Part shown: piece by piece, positions 34,938 to 43,447 of the stretch | Layout of the letters: each line of letters opens with the position of its first letter | Position numbering within the stretch: position 1 is the stretch's first letter | Source of the DNA: Perlucidibaca piscinae DSM 21586 | GTDB taxonomy: Bacteria; Pseudomonadota; Gammaproteobacteria; Pseudomonadales; Moraxellaceae | Direction: 5' to 3' | DNA length: 64,000 bases | Assembly: GCF_000420045.1 (NCBI RefSeq) | Contig: NZ_ATUE01000005.1 | Location: 558,001 to 622,000 of the forward strand | The notes under the pieces: model-generated | What the model saw: the letters and a program-made list of their open reading frames with translations, nothing else | Databases searched by the model: none | Told to the model about the DNA's origin: nothing | Translations under genes and position numbers: made by a program

Positions 34938-35213
34938 ATGCGCTACTCATCACATGTGAAGCCGATCAGCTATCTCAAAGCCAATGCAGCAGAGGTTCTG
35001 ACGCGCCTCGCGGAGCAGCGTGAACCAATGGTCATCACCCAAAACGGCGAAGCCAAGGCCGTCCTGCAGGACGTCGCTTCGTTCGAGGAGACACAAGAGA
35101 CGCTGGCCTTGCTGAAGATTCTCGCGCTGGGCAATCAGGATGCGGTCGCTGGCAAGGTCACGCCTGTCGCTGACGTCGTTGCCCGCTTGCGAGCCAAGCG
35201 AGCCTCACTCTGA
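34938..35213 (+). CDS. Phd/YefM-family antitoxin
   Basis: A 91-residue protein with the Phd/YefM fold: HVKPISYLKANAAEVLTRLAEQREPMVITQNGEAKAVLQ is the DNA-binding N-terminal half. The C-terminal half would wrap the toxin. The TGA overlaps the next ATG (TGATG), the usual coupling of antitoxin to ParE/RelE toxin. The toxin is truncated here, so the antitoxin is effectively orphaned unless it acts on other modules. Confidence 0.88.
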   Translation: MRYSSHVKPISYLKANAAEVLTRLAEQREPMVITQNGEAKAVLQDVASFEETQETLALLKILALGNQDAVAGKVTPVADVVARLRAKRASL

Positions 35214-35344
35214 TGGCAGATACATCTGCCAGGTTTGAGGTCGTGCTCACCCAGGGTGCGGAGCAGGACTTGGAGGCCATTCATGATTACATCTCCGAAT
35301 TCGACGTCATCGCCAACGCCTCGATGGCTTTTTCGTGCGCGTAG
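35213..35344 (+). pseudogene. Truncated ParE/RelE-type toxin
   Basis: The frame starts on the antitoxin stop and reads FEVVLTQGAEQDLEAIHDYISEFD, the start of a ParE-family toxin (normally about 95-100 residues). After residue 31 the similarity stops and the frame ends at 43 residues. The missing part includes the catalytic or target-binding core. A deletion junction near 35305 seems to have removed it. Confidence 0.78.
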
Positions 35345-35712
35345 ACATGCTCGAAAAACGCGGAATGCTCCGGGCTGGCGTGGCGCTTCAGACGCAGGAA
35401 CGTTTTCTGGAATGGCTGTGTGCCATCACGCAAGAGCGTCATCGCCACGCGCCAGGGCAATACCCCCAGCGCCGCGCCCTCGACCTGACCTTTCTGGCGC
35501 CAGAACCTGGGTTCCCTGACGGGTTGCCGCGTTTCACGCATGAACGCCAGGTAGCGCTCCAGTGTCTGCTGCTCCAGCGCTTTCAGGGCCAGCCATTTGC
35601 GCGTGCGTTCGGCGTCGCGCGTCAGGCGCGCCGCGGTGTCGAACAGGGCGACGCCATACACTTCGGACGCGTGGATGCGCTGCAAGTCGTCGGCATATTC
35701 CGGGTAACGCAT
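35287..35712 (-). CDS. Hypothetical protein, possibly ferritin-like
   Basis: A 141-residue helical protein starting at MRYPEYADD behind AGGAG. Glu and His are placed as RIHASEVYG, KALEQQTLERY and FEHVYAHEKAIEAL, which resembles a four-helix ferritin-like diiron arrangement, but no family is confirmed. Its last eight or so residues (MTSNSEM) are read from the antisense strand of the broken ParE gene, so its natural C-terminus was probably lost in the same rearrangement. Confidence 0.6.
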   Translation of the reverse strand: MRYPEYADDLQRIHASEVYGVALFDTAARLTRDAERTRKWLALKALEQQTLERYLAFMRETRQPVREPRFWRQKGQVEGAALGVLPWRVAMTLLRDGTQPFQKTFLRLKRHASPEHSAFFEHVYAHEKAIEALAMTSNSEM

Positions 35713-35810
35713 GAAGCACTCCTCTCGGGAAAAGGACTTGGCATCAGAAAGTAGCAGCAAATCCGCCGCTGGAGCGCTGCGCGTCATCTGCCGCCTACGG
35801 CGAAATGTAG

Positions 35811-35838
35811 TGATCAACGCATTCCTGCCCGGTATAAT
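35811..35838 (+). promoter_or_regulatory. Sigma70-type promoter of the Mn riboswitch leader
   Basis: A perfect TATAAT at 35833-35838 lies 16 bases after a weak -35 (TGATCA). The predicted start near 35845 would put the riboswitch about 50 bases into the transcript. Confidence 0.55.
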
Positions 35839-35896
35839 CCTTCCATCGTCCGATGTCGCCGCCGGCCTGGCCCGGCAGCCTCGTCACCGACGTGTC

Positions 35897-35997
35897 ATTG
35901 GGGAGTAGCCTCTCTTCGCCCTGAAGAGGTTTGCGTCAACACACTTGGCCCTCAGGCCATGGCGCAGACAGCCCGTGCGGCCTGGCAAGACCTTTGA
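35897..35997 (+). promoter_or_regulatory. yybP-ykoY manganese riboswitch
   Basis: The conserved start TTGGGGAGTAGCC, a small hairpin CTCTTCGCCCTGAAGAG, the TGCGTCAACAC loop element and the closing GGCAAGACCTTTGACC are all present and in order, as in the leaders of mntP, alx and UPF0016 genes. It binds Mn(II) and would switch on the exporter that follows. Confidence 0.85.
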
Positions 35998-36069
35998 CCA
36001 TCGTGTCTCCGACCGCGGGCCGGGGAGGCGCGTGGTCATTCGTCTGCATCCGGCCCGGGAAATCTCCAC

Positions 36070-36648
36070 ATGGAAGCTCTGCTCGTTTCAACCGGTGTCG
36101 TCGCCCTTGCTGAAATCGGTGACAAGACCCAGCTGCTGGCCTTTCTGCTGGCGGCGCGCTTCAAGAAACCCGTTCCCATCATTCTCGGCATCCTCGTCGC
36201 GACCGTGCTCAATCATGGTCTGGCCGGCGCGCTGGGTGCCTGGATTGCCGCCACGGTCAATCCGGACTGGCTGCGCTGGCTGCTCGGCCTGTCCTTCGTC
36301 GGCATGGCGATATGGACGCTGATTCCCGACAAGATCGAAGACGATGAGACGACAATCGCCAGCAAGCTTGGCGTTTTCGGTGCCACGCTGATCACCTTCT
36401 TCCTCGCCGAGATGGGTGACAAGACCCAGATCGCCACCGTGGCCATGACCGTGCATTACGCGCTGCCGCTGCTGGTGGTGATCGGCACCACGCTGGGCAT
36501 GCTGATCGCCGACGTGCCGGCGGTGTTCGTCGGTGACCGGCTGGCGTCGCGCATTCCCATGCGTCTGGTGCACGGCATTGCGGCGGCGATCTTTGCCGGT
36601 CTCGGTGTGGCCACCTTGCTGGGGGCGGGCGAAGGGCTGGGCTTCTGA
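36070..36648 (+). CDS. GDT1/UPF0016-family manganese exporter
   Basis: A 192-residue membrane protein with six predicted helices and the duplicated E-x-G-D-K-T motif: ALAEIGDKTQLLAF near residue 12 and FLAEMGDKTQIATVAM in the second half. This is the signature of the TMEM165/GDT1 family of Mn/Ca transporters; bacterial members export Mn(II). The manganese riboswitch directly upstream supports that substrate. It is likely monocistronic or co-transcribed with the CaCA gene 110 bases downstream. Confidence 0.92.
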   Translation: MEALLVSTGVVALAEIGDKTQLLAFLLAARFKKPVPIILGILVATVLNHGLAGALGAWIAATVNPDWLRWLLGLSFVGMAIWTLIPDKIEDDETTIASKLGVFGATLITFFLAEMGDKTQIATVAMTVHYALPLLVVIGTTLGMLIADVPAVFVGDRLASRIPMRLVHGIAAAIFAGLGVATLLGAGEGLGF

Positions 36649-36758
36649 GCCCGATGCGCAGGCTTTGACCTGCCTGCCGGGGTCGATTAGCGTTGCCCTG
36701 TCCGAACAACACGATCGCCTGCGCCATGAGCGCGCTGGCGACACCAAGGAGAGCAAGG

Positions 36759-37730
36759 ATGACACTGGCGTTTCTGGCGATTGCCCTGGGGCTGGTCGTG
36801 CTGGTCTGGAGTGCCGACCGCTTTGTCGAGGGGGCGGCGGCGACGGCGCGCTACATGGGCATGTCGCCGTTGCTGATCGGCATGGTGATTGTCGGCTTCG
36901 GCACCTCGGCCCCGGAAATGGTGGTGTCGGCGCTGGCGTCGTCGCAGGGCAATCCCGGCATTGCGCTGGGCAATGCCTATGGTTCGAACATCACCAACAT
37001 CGCGTTGATTCTCGGTCTGACCGCGCTGATCGCGCCGATCGCCGTGCATTCCCAGGTGCTGCGCAAGGAGCTGCCCATCCTGACCGGTGTTACCGTGCTG
37101 GCGGCCTGGCAGCTGCGTGACGGCAGCATCACCTTCGTCGAGGCGGTGGTGCTGCTGGTGGTGTTCGCCGCGCTCATGGTCTGGACCGTGTGGAGCAGCC
37201 GCCATGCCGGCGCCGACGCCTTTGGCGAGGAAATGGCGGACGAGCTGGTGGCGCATGCCATGCCGATCCGGCGCGCGGTGTTCTGGCTGGTGGTGGGGCT
37301 GGTCATGCTGATCGCCAGTTCACGCCTGCTGGTCTGGGGCGCCGTCGAGCTGGCATCGGCGTTTGGGGTCAGCGACCTGATCATCGGTCTGACCATCGTG
37401 GCGATCGGGACCTCGCTGCCGGAGCTGGCGTCGTCGATCATCGCCGCGCGCAAGGGCGAGGATGACATCGCGCTGGGCAACATCATCGGCTCCAACCTGT
37501 TCAACACGCTGGCGGTGGTCGGCATTGCCGGAGTGATCAGTCCGATGCAGGTGGGGCCGGAGGTGCTGCAGCGCGACATTCTGGTGATGGCACTGCTGAC
37601 CGTGGCGCTGTTCGTGATCGGCTACAGCCGGCGTGGCCAGGGCCGCATCACGCGCGTGAAGGGTGGTTTGCTACTGGCCAGCTTTGTCGGCTACACCGGC
37701 TTCCTGATCGGCACCACCGTCATGGCCTGA
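36759..37730 (+). CDS. Calcium/sodium antiporter (CaCA family, YrbG-like)
   Basis: A 323-residue protein of about ten helices with the two alpha repeats of the family: GFGTSAPEMVVSA ... GNAYGSNITNIALILG and AIGTSLPELASSI ... GNIIGSNLFNTLAVVG. It exchanges Na(+) or H(+) for Ca(2+). The ATG after AAGGAGAGCAAGG was chosen over a longer frame. Its 3' end overlaps the convergent mnmD gene by 60 bases. Confidence 0.92.
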   Translation: MTLAFLAIALGLVVLVWSADRFVEGAAATARYMGMSPLLIGMVIVGFGTSAPEMVVSALASSQGNPGIALGNAYGSNITNIALILGLTALIAPIAVHSQVLRKELPILTGVTVLAAWQLRDGSITFVEAVVLLVVFAALMVWTVWSSRHAGADAFGEEMADELVAHAMPIRRAVFWLVVGLVMLIASSRLLVWGAVELASAFGVSDLIIGLTIVAIGTSLPELASSIIAARKGEDDIALGNIIGSNLFNTLAVVGIAGVISPMQVGPEVLQRDILVMALLTVALFVIGYSRRGQGRITRVKGGLLLASFVGYTGFLIGTTVMA

Positions 37731-38483
37731 GCCTGGCCAGCGCGCCTCCAGGCGATGCCACTTGCTGGCGAAGCCGGGGCGCCGCCGTGCCTCGATGCCC
37801 AGCTCCCGCAGCTGCCGGCGCAACCAGCCGGCGGCGCTGTAGCTGGCCAGGCGTGCGCCCGGCCGCAGTCGGCGGCACAGTCGTGCCAGGGTGCCGGTGT
37901 CGAACATGTCGGGATTGACGGCCGGATTGAAGCCATCCAGGTAGACAGCATCCGCGGCACCGGTCCAGCCATCCAGCGCGGCCTGCACGGTGTCGAAGAT
38001 CAGTGTCAGGCGTACCCGCTCCGGCACCAGCCAGAGCGTCCGCGAGCCGCGTCGCGCGTCAGGCCAGTGCATGGCAAGCTGCGCCTGCAGGACGCCGACG
38101 CGATCAGCGCCGGGCAGGGCCTCGCGAATCAGCGGCCAGTCCTGCCGGCGCACCGGAAACCCCTCGATGCCGACGTAGTCGAGCACGCCGGTGGCAGCCG
38201 GGTCATCCAGCCAGGCCGCCACCGTCTCGCAGCAGTTGATGCCCAGTCCGAAACCCAGCTCCAGCACCGTGAAATGCGCGCGGCCGGCCCAGGCCGACGG
38301 CAGGTCGCAGCCAGTCAGGTAGACGGCACGTGCCTGCGCGCGGGCGCCATCACGGCTGGCATAGCTGTCGTTGAAGCGTCGGCTGCAGAGGTGACCGTCG
38401 TCGTCCAGGAACAGCAGCGGATCCGGCAGCTCGTCAGTACGGGCGGGCAGGGTGGCGTGATCGGTGGAGGCAGGGTCAGACAT
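37671..38483 (-). CDS. mnmD: tRNA mnm5s2U34 methyltransferase MnmD
   Basis: A 270-residue SAM-dependent methyltransferase of the MnmD type: VLELGFGLGINCCETV is the SAM loop and AVYLDGFNPAVNPDMFD the catalytic region. It performs the last methylation of the wobble uridine modification. It lacks the C-terminal FAD oxidase domain of the fused MnmC, so it is a stand-alone MnmD. The last 20 codons overlap the CaCA gene on the opposite strand. Confidence 0.85.
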   Translation of the reverse strand: MSDPASTDHATLPARTDELPDPLLFLDDDGHLCSRRFNDSYASRDGARAQARAVYLTGCDLPSAWAGRAHFTVLELGFGLGINCCETVAAWLDDPAATGVLDYVGIEGFPVRRQDWPLIREALPGADRVGVLQAQLAMHWPDARRGSRTLWLVPERVRLTLIFDTVQAALDGWTGAADAVYLDGFNPAVNPDMFDTGTLARLCRRLRPGARLASYSAAGWLRRQLRELGIEARRRPGFASKWHRLEARWPGSGHDGGADQEAGVADKAGQ

Positions 38484-38608
38484 GCGGCGAACGGTAGCAC
38501 GCGGCGACGCGTCCGGGCAGACAGGGGGCGTGGTGAATGTGCACCGGGAGTGGCGTTGCGGCGTGAGACCGCGATAATGCCCGCATCGTTGCCGAGAGTC
38601 CTGCCGTC

Positions 38609-39523
38609 ATGACTGCCTTGCTGTCACGTGTTTCATTGCCCCTGCTGGTGTTGTCCGCCGTGCTGCTGAGCAGCTGCCGGCAGGCGCCGGTGACGCCACC
38701 GCCGGCGCCACGCGAGCCGGTCATCGCGGTCGCGCTCGGTGGCGGTGGTGCCAAGGGCTTTGCCCATATCGGCGTGCTCAAGGTGCTGGAGTCGCATGGC
38801 ATCAAGGCACGCATCGTCACCGGCACCAGCGCCGGCAGCTTTGTCGGCGCGCTCTACGCCAGCGGCAAGACGCCATTCCAGCTGCAGGACATCGCCTTGA
38901 AGCTGGAGGAGTCCGACATTCGTGATCTGACCCTGAGCAGCCAGGGTTTCCTGGCCGGCCAGAAACTGCAGGACTTCGTCAACCGCCAGGTCGACAACCA
39001 GCCCATCCAGGCCTTTCCGCGCCGCTTCGCGGCGGTGGCCACGGCCATGGACAGCGGCCGCAAGGTCGCCTTCAACAAGGGCAATGCCGGTCAGGCCGTG
39101 CGCGCTTCCTGCAGCATTCCCAATGTCTTCGTGCCGGCGCTGATCAATGGCGTGCGTTATGTCGATGGCGGCCTGGTCAGTCCGGTGCCGGTGAACACCG
39201 CACGCGAGATGGGTGCCGACATCATCATCGCCGTCGACATCTCGGCGCGTCCCAGCGCCGGTCGCAGCGGCCTGCTCGGCACCCTGGACCAGACCCTCAA
39301 CATCATGAGCCTGCAGGCGTTGACGCGCGAGCTGGCCGAAGCCGAGGTGGTGATCCGGCCGGATGTCGCTGATCAGGGCATTGCCGATCTCGAGGCCAGG
39401 CACCGCAGCATCCTTGCCGGTGAGCGCGCGGCACAGGCGCAGCTGCCGGCGATCCGCGCCGCGCTGGCGCGCTTCAAGACCTCGCCGGTGGCACTGACGC
39501 CGCCGCAGCCTGCGCTGCGCTGA
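38609..39523 (+). CDS. Patatin-like phospholipase lipoprotein
   Basis: A 304-residue protein with a lipobox (LLSSC), a patatin oxyanion loop GGGGAKGFAHIG, the nucleophile GTSAGS, and the dyad Asp in DGGLVSPVPV. It is close to the RssA/NTE group of membrane-linked lipases. It acts on phospholipid or lysophospholipid at the envelope. The physiological substrate is not known. The last 50 bases overlap the convergent nuclease-fold gene. Confidence 0.87.
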   Translation: MTALLSRVSLPLLVLSAVLLSSCRQAPVTPPPAPREPVIAVALGGGGAKGFAHIGVLKVLESHGIKARIVTGTSAGSFVGALYASGKTPFQLQDIALKLEESDIRDLTLSSQGFLAGQKLQDFVNRQVDNQPIQAFPRRFAAVATAMDSGRKVAFNKGNAGQAVRASCSIPNVFVPALINGVRYVDGGLVSPVPVNTAREMGADIIIAVDISARPSAGRSGLLGTLDQTLNIMSLQALTRELAEAEVVIRPDVADQGIADLEARHRSILAGERAAQAQLPAIRAALARFKTSPVALTPPQPALR

Positions 39524-40307
39524 GGCGCAGGCAGAGTTCTGTGGCCACCGGCAGGTGATCTGACAGGCGCTCGTCTAGCACGCGGGTGCTGAGCACGGTC
39601 ACCCCCGGTGTCGCCAGCATGTGATCCAGCGACTTGGTGGGTGCCCAGCTGGGAAAGGTGTGAGCTTCGTGCAGCGCTTGCAGGCCGGCGCGTGTCAGAG
39701 ACGGTCGCGCATCGAGCTCGCCGTGTTCGCAGTTCAGGTCGCCCATCAGCACGGTATCGACGCCGGGGCGCACCAGCCCCGCGAGAAAGTCGAGCTGCTG
39801 GGCGCGCACCCCGCGTGACAGGGCCAGATGGGCGATGAGCAGGCGCAGGGGCTCGTGGCCGGCCGGCTGCAGGGCGATTTCGAGCACGCCGCGCCCCGGC
39901 AGACGACCGGGCAGGGGGTGGAAATGCGTGCTTTGCAGCGGCTGGCGTGACAGGCAGCCCAGGCAGTGCTGGGCGAATGGCGCCAGATCGCGCGTCACGG
40001 CGGCATGCCAGTAGGGAAAGCCGGCCAGTTCGGCGAGATGGGCGACCTGGTTGACCTGGCGGGTGCGCAGGCTGCCGGCATCGGCCTCCTGCAGCGCCAC
40101 CAGATCATAGTCGGCGGCCAGCGCCGCCACCCGTTTCAGGTTCTCGCGCGCATGCCGGCTGGGCAGCACATGGCGCCAGGCCCGCGTCACGTAATGCCGG
40201 TAGTTCTGCGTCAGCAGGCCGACCTGGATGTTCAGTGACAGCACTCGCAGGCGCAGGCCTTCGCTGGCGGTCTCTGCCATGGGTGACGCAGTGCCCGGCA
40301 TCGTCAT
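39474..40307 (-). CDS. Endonuclease/exonuclease/phosphatase-fold protein
   Basis: A 277-residue EEP-superfamily protein. Visible motifs are LRVLSLNIQVGL, VALQEADAG (metal-binding Glu), MGDLNCEHGEL and the C-terminal SDHLPV, which carry the catalytic residues. Members hydrolyse phosphodiester or phosphomonoester bonds in nucleic acids or lipids. No signal peptide is seen. The start could also be a later ATG at MAETASE, nine codons in. Confidence 0.82.
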   Translation of the reverse strand: MTMPGTASPMAETASEGLRLRVLSLNIQVGLLTQNYRHYVTRAWRHVLPSRHARENLKRVAALAADYDLVALQEADAGSLRTRQVNQVAHLAELAGFPYWHAAVTRDLAPFAQHCLGCLSRQPLQSTHFHPLPGRLPGRGVLEIALQPAGHEPLRLLIAHLALSRGVRAQQLDFLAGLVRPGVDTVLMGDLNCEHGELDARPSLTRAGLQALHEAHTFPSWAPTKSLDHMLATPGVTVLSTRVLDERLSDHLPVATELCLRLSAAQAAAASVPPARS

Positions 40308-40364
40308 TTCCCGGTGTCTTACCGAATGGCCAGTCTACGCGGCGAGTCCGGTCCCGTCAGCGGG

Positions 40365-42002
40365 TCAGCCGACCGATGGCTGCCGGCACTGCGCGCCGAT
40401 GTCCAGTGACGGCATGTAGGCGCGCGTCTTCACGCCCGCGAGGCCCAGCACCGTGTGGAACACGTTGTCGTGCGACCAGGTCTGGTCCTTGACCGCTGAC
40501 AGGCACCAGCTGGCAACAGGCGCGGCCGCCCGGAAGCCCGGCGACAGCCACATCACCATGGGCACATGCGTCTGCTGTGACGGAGCAAGAACATAGGGTG
40601 CGCCATGCAGGTAGAGACCATGCTCGCCGGTCGACTCGCCATGATCCGAGACATAGAGAAAGCTGCTGTCATAGCCGGCACCCGCCGGGCCGGCCAGCAG
40701 GTCGGTGAGCCGTGCCAGGACATGGTCCGTGTAGGCGATGGTGTTCTCGTAGCTGTTGCGCACCGCTTCCGGGCTGCACTGCGACAGCTCGCTGGTGTCA
40801 CAGGTCGGCGTGAAGCGCCGGAACGCCGGCGGATAGCGATGGCCATAGGCGGGCCCGTGGCTGCCCTGCTGGTGCAGCACGATGACGCGGTCACGGGCTG
40901 GCTTGCGGCGCAGCTGATCTGCCAGCATGTCGACCAGCAGCTCGTCCAGGCAGCCGTCGTCCGTGCACCAGCGCGTGCGGATGGCAGCCGGGATGTCGAC
41001 GCGTTCGACGCGGTCGCAGACGCCCTTGCAGCCGGAGCTGTTTTCCACCCAGCTGACGGCGAGACCGGCGCGTTGAAGAATGTCGAGCAGGCCCTCGCGA
41101 CGGGCTGCCAGGTCAGGATCGTAGTCGTCGCGGGTCATGCCCGAGAACAGGCAGGGCACTGACACGGCGGTTGCCGTGCCGCAGGAGCTGATCTGCGGGA
41201 AGTTGATGATGGCCCGTTTCGCCAGCTCAGGCGTCACCGGACGCGGATTGCCGTTCAGCGAGAAGCTCTCGGCGCGGGCCGTCTCGCCCAGCACCATGAC
41301 CAGCAGGCGAGGGCGACGGGCCCCGGTCGTGAACACCCGGTGCGCGTCTTCGCCGTAGGGCTGGACAATCACCGGGCCGATGGCCTGGTGGCTGAGTGCC
41401 TTGCGCAGTCCGCCCAGGGCGTTCTGCGGCACCATGACGTGGCGCAGCTCGCGGTGATTGCGGAACAGCGAGGCGTAGTCGGCGTAGCTGCTTGCCGCCA
41501 CGGCGAGGATCACCAGCACGCTGGCCAAGCTGGCAAGCACGCGCTGCCGTTGCCGTCGCCACCACGCCATGGTGCCCAGGGGGCGCCACCACAGCCAGAG
41601 CAGGGGTGGCCCGGCGATCAGCAGCAGGCTGCCGAGCAGGGACAGTGACAGCAGATCCAGGGTTTCCCGGACATCGGTCTCGAGCACGTTGCGCATCATG
41701 TCGGCATCGATGCGTACGCCGAAGTGATCCACGAAATGCGCGGTGAGCGCACTCACGATCAGCAGCAGCGACAGCAGGGGCCGGGTCAGGGGACCCCAGC
41801 TCAGCCATTGCAACACCAGGTTGAGCACGGCCCAGAGCAGCAGGCCGGTGGACAGCAGGAACAGCGGCTGAACGCTTCCGCTGCCGTCATGGGCCTGCAG
41901 GGCTTCCGTGAAGAAGGTGCGGTTGGCAAACACGGTGAGCCATGCGGCCACCAGCGCGATGCTCCAGGCGGGCTGGCGCAGAATGGTAATCATGCGATTC
42001 AT
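40365..42002 (-). CDS. eptA: Lipid A phosphoethanolamine transferase EptA
   Basis: A 545-residue inner membrane enzyme: five N-terminal helices, then a periplasmic sulfatase-fold domain. The catalytic Thr is in SSCGTATAVSVPCLFSG, with metal ligands in YVSDHGESTGEHGLYLHG. Cysteines expected for disulfides are present. It adds phosphoethanolamine to lipid A and gives polymyxin resistance. The frame is open far upstream, but the ATG after GGAG and the family start at MNRMITIL agree. It overlaps the PAP2 gene by ATGA. Confidence 0.93.
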   Translation of the reverse strand: MNRMITILRQPAWSIALVAAWLTVFANRTFFTEALQAHDGSGSVQPLFLLSTGLLLWAVLNLVLQWLSWGPLTRPLLSLLLIVSALTAHFVDHFGVRIDADMMRNVLETDVRETLDLLSLSLLGSLLLIAGPPLLWLWWRPLGTMAWWRRQRQRVLASLASVLVILAVAASSYADYASLFRNHRELRHVMVPQNALGGLRKALSHQAIGPVIVQPYGEDAHRVFTTGARRPRLLVMVLGETARAESFSLNGNPRPVTPELAKRAIINFPQISSCGTATAVSVPCLFSGMTRDDYDPDLAARREGLLDILQRAGLAVSWVENSSGCKGVCDRVERVDIPAAIRTRWCTDDGCLDELLVDMLADQLRRKPARDRVIVLHQQGSHGPAYGHRYPPAFRRFTPTCDTSELSQCSPEAVRNSYENTIAYTDHVLARLTDLLAGPAGAGYDSSFLYVSDHGESTGEHGLYLHGAPYVLAPSQQTHVPMVMWLSPGFRAAAPVASWCLSAVKDQTWSHDNVFHTVLGLAGVKTRAYMPSLDIGAQCRQPSVG

Positions 42003-42703
42003 GATGAACTCCGCTGGCGCAGGGCCAGCACCAGGGCATAGGCGCCGCCGGCCACGCCACCGCAGATCGCGAGGGCCAGCAGCACGTGGCTGAGAAAGTG
42101 GGCACCGCGCACGATCTGGGTGCCGGCGCAGAGCAGCCCGAACACGCCGACCGGCAGCGTCACCCGCCAGATCCAGGCCGGCCGCCAGAGTGCAGCCGCG
42201 TACACGGCGGCAATCCACATGAAGCCGTTGCCGGCATGACCGCTGGGCGCGCAGCCGCCGGGCCCGGGATGCGCAGGCAACGGTGCCAGCAGGCGGAAGT
42301 AGTCCGCGTTGCCGCCAAATTGCGACAAGGACCACGGGCAGCTGTGCAGCGACTCGTGCTTGAACCAGCCGTTGATGCCGGCCGCCACGCTGGCCACGAT
42401 GAAAATGAACAGAGCGGCATTCCTGCGTACCGGCTGGCGGCGCATCAGGCTGGCCAGAAACGTGACCAGCAGCAGCACGCCCGCAAGTGACGACACGTGC
42501 TTGAGATCATCGTGCAGCAGATTTCTGGTCAGCCAGGCATCCCGCAGCGGAAAGCCCGCGTCGGCCGGCGAGAACCAGAGCCGGCTCAGCCAGAGATCCA
42601 CATTGCTGTAGCGCGAGATCAGCACGGCGATGACGGCGATCAGCAGCCATGGCAGCGTGTGTTGCAGAATCAGCTGGAGCTGACGTGTCAGGGGGAGTGT
42701 CAT
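41999..42703 (-). CDS. PAP2-family membrane phosphatase
   Basis: A 234-residue protein with about six helices and the PAP2 motifs KHESLH, CAPSGHAGN and RGAHFLSHV. In the last motif the residue after FLS is His where many PAP2 enzymes have Asp. It dephosphorylates lipid-linked substrates, and lipid A or undecaprenyl pyrophosphate is likely because it is coupled to eptA. It heads the two-gene operon transcribed away from the regulatory genes. Confidence 0.84.
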   Translation of the reverse strand: MTLPLTRQLQLILQHTLPWLLIAVIAVLISRYSNVDLWLSRLWFSPADAGFPLRDAWLTRNLLHDDLKHVSSLAGVLLLVTFLASLMRRQPVRRNAALFIFIVASVAAGINGWFKHESLHSCPWSLSQFGGNADYFRLLAPLPAHPGPGGCAPSGHAGNGFMWIAAVYAAALWRPAWIWRVTLPVGVFGLLCAGTQIVRGAHFLSHVLLALAICGGVAGGAYALVLALRQRSSS

Positions 42704-42783
42704 GACAGTGCGTTACCGGTTGGACTGCAGGCAGTATCGGTGTCTGCCACTTGCTCCTGCCTTAACGAAAGGTGAAAGTCTGT

Positions 42784-42800
42784 TCATGATCAGGTCATGA
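42784..42800. promoter_or_regulatory. Candidate response-regulator box, direct repeat TCATGA
   Basis: TCATGA-TCAGG-TCATGA gives an 11-base period, the spacing favoured by OmpR-family regulators. It lies between the PAP2-eptA operon and the b561-regulator-kinase operon and could be read in both directions. Confidence 0.35.
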
Positions 42801-42853
42801 CGTGGACAGGCTGCCTCGGCAATACTGCGGGCATTACCCAGGAGAACCTTGTC

Positions 42854-43447
42854 ATGTCACATCCCGAGCCCTCCATTCCTGCGAATGTTGCAGAAGTCCG
42901 TCCTGCATGGCGCAAGCTGCTGCATGTGATGGTCATTCTGGGTCTGGTGCACCAGGTCGTGGTCGCCGACTGGATGTCTGAGCCGTGGGAGGCTGCCGAG
43001 TCGGCCGAGGAGCTGCTGTTCTACACCCTGCATGCGGTCGTGGGCATGACGGTCGGTGGTCTGGTGCTGCTGCTGGCACTGAGCCTGGTGCGCACGCCGG
43101 GCATGGCATCCCGCCTGTGGCCATGGCCGGCCGCTGCCCGGGCTGCACTCTGGCAGTCCGGCCGTCGCCTGCTTGGTCGACGTGCCGATGCGGTTGACGA
43201 GGAACGTGCCGCCAAGGCCTGGCAAGGGTTCGGTCTGTTGATCATGCTGACGCTTTCCGGTACCGGCACCGCGATCTATCTGCTCGATCCCCGGCATGAC
43301 CTGATGAAGGCCATTGCCGAGGTCCACGAAGGCGCGGTCAGCCTGCTCTGGGTCTACCTCGCGGGTCACGTCGGCATGACGGTCTGGCATGCCCTGCAGG
43401 GTCGCCATCTGTGGCGCGACATGTTTGGTCTGCGGAGTCGCGGCTGA
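42854..43447 (+). CDS. Cytochrome b561-family protein
   Basis: A 197-residue membrane protein with four helices. Likely haem-ligating histidines are in RKLLHVMVILGLVHQ, FYTLHAVVGM, EVHEGAVSLLWVY and GHVGMTVWHAL. AGGAG precedes the ATG at MSHPEPS, which was preferred to an upstream in-frame ATG. It shares an overlap (TGATG) with the response regulator gene, so it is first in the regulatory operon. It may carry electrons at the membrane; its partner is not known. Confidence 0.85.
   Translation: MSHPEPSIPANVAEVRPAWRKLLHVMVILGLVHQVVVADWMSEPWEAAESAEELLFYTLHAVVGMTVGGLVLLLALSLVRTPGMASRLWPWPAAARAALWQSGRRLLGRRADAVDEERAAKAWQGFGLLIMLTLSGTGTAIYLLDPRHDLMKAIAEVHEGAVSLLWVYLAGHVGMTVWHALQGRHLWRDMFGLRSRG

Larger units (their letters stand above)
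35713..36069. other. Intergenic region with promoter and riboswitch
   Basis: This 357-base stretch has no gene. It holds a sigma70-type promoter around 35811-35838, the manganese riboswitch leader at about 35897-35997, and the translation start region of the exporter gene. Confidence 0.7.

Noticed and set aside
42003..42335. N-terminal extension of EptA
   Set aside because: It lies inside the PAP2 gene in another frame and is Arg-rich; the family start is at 42002 with a good ribosome-binding site.
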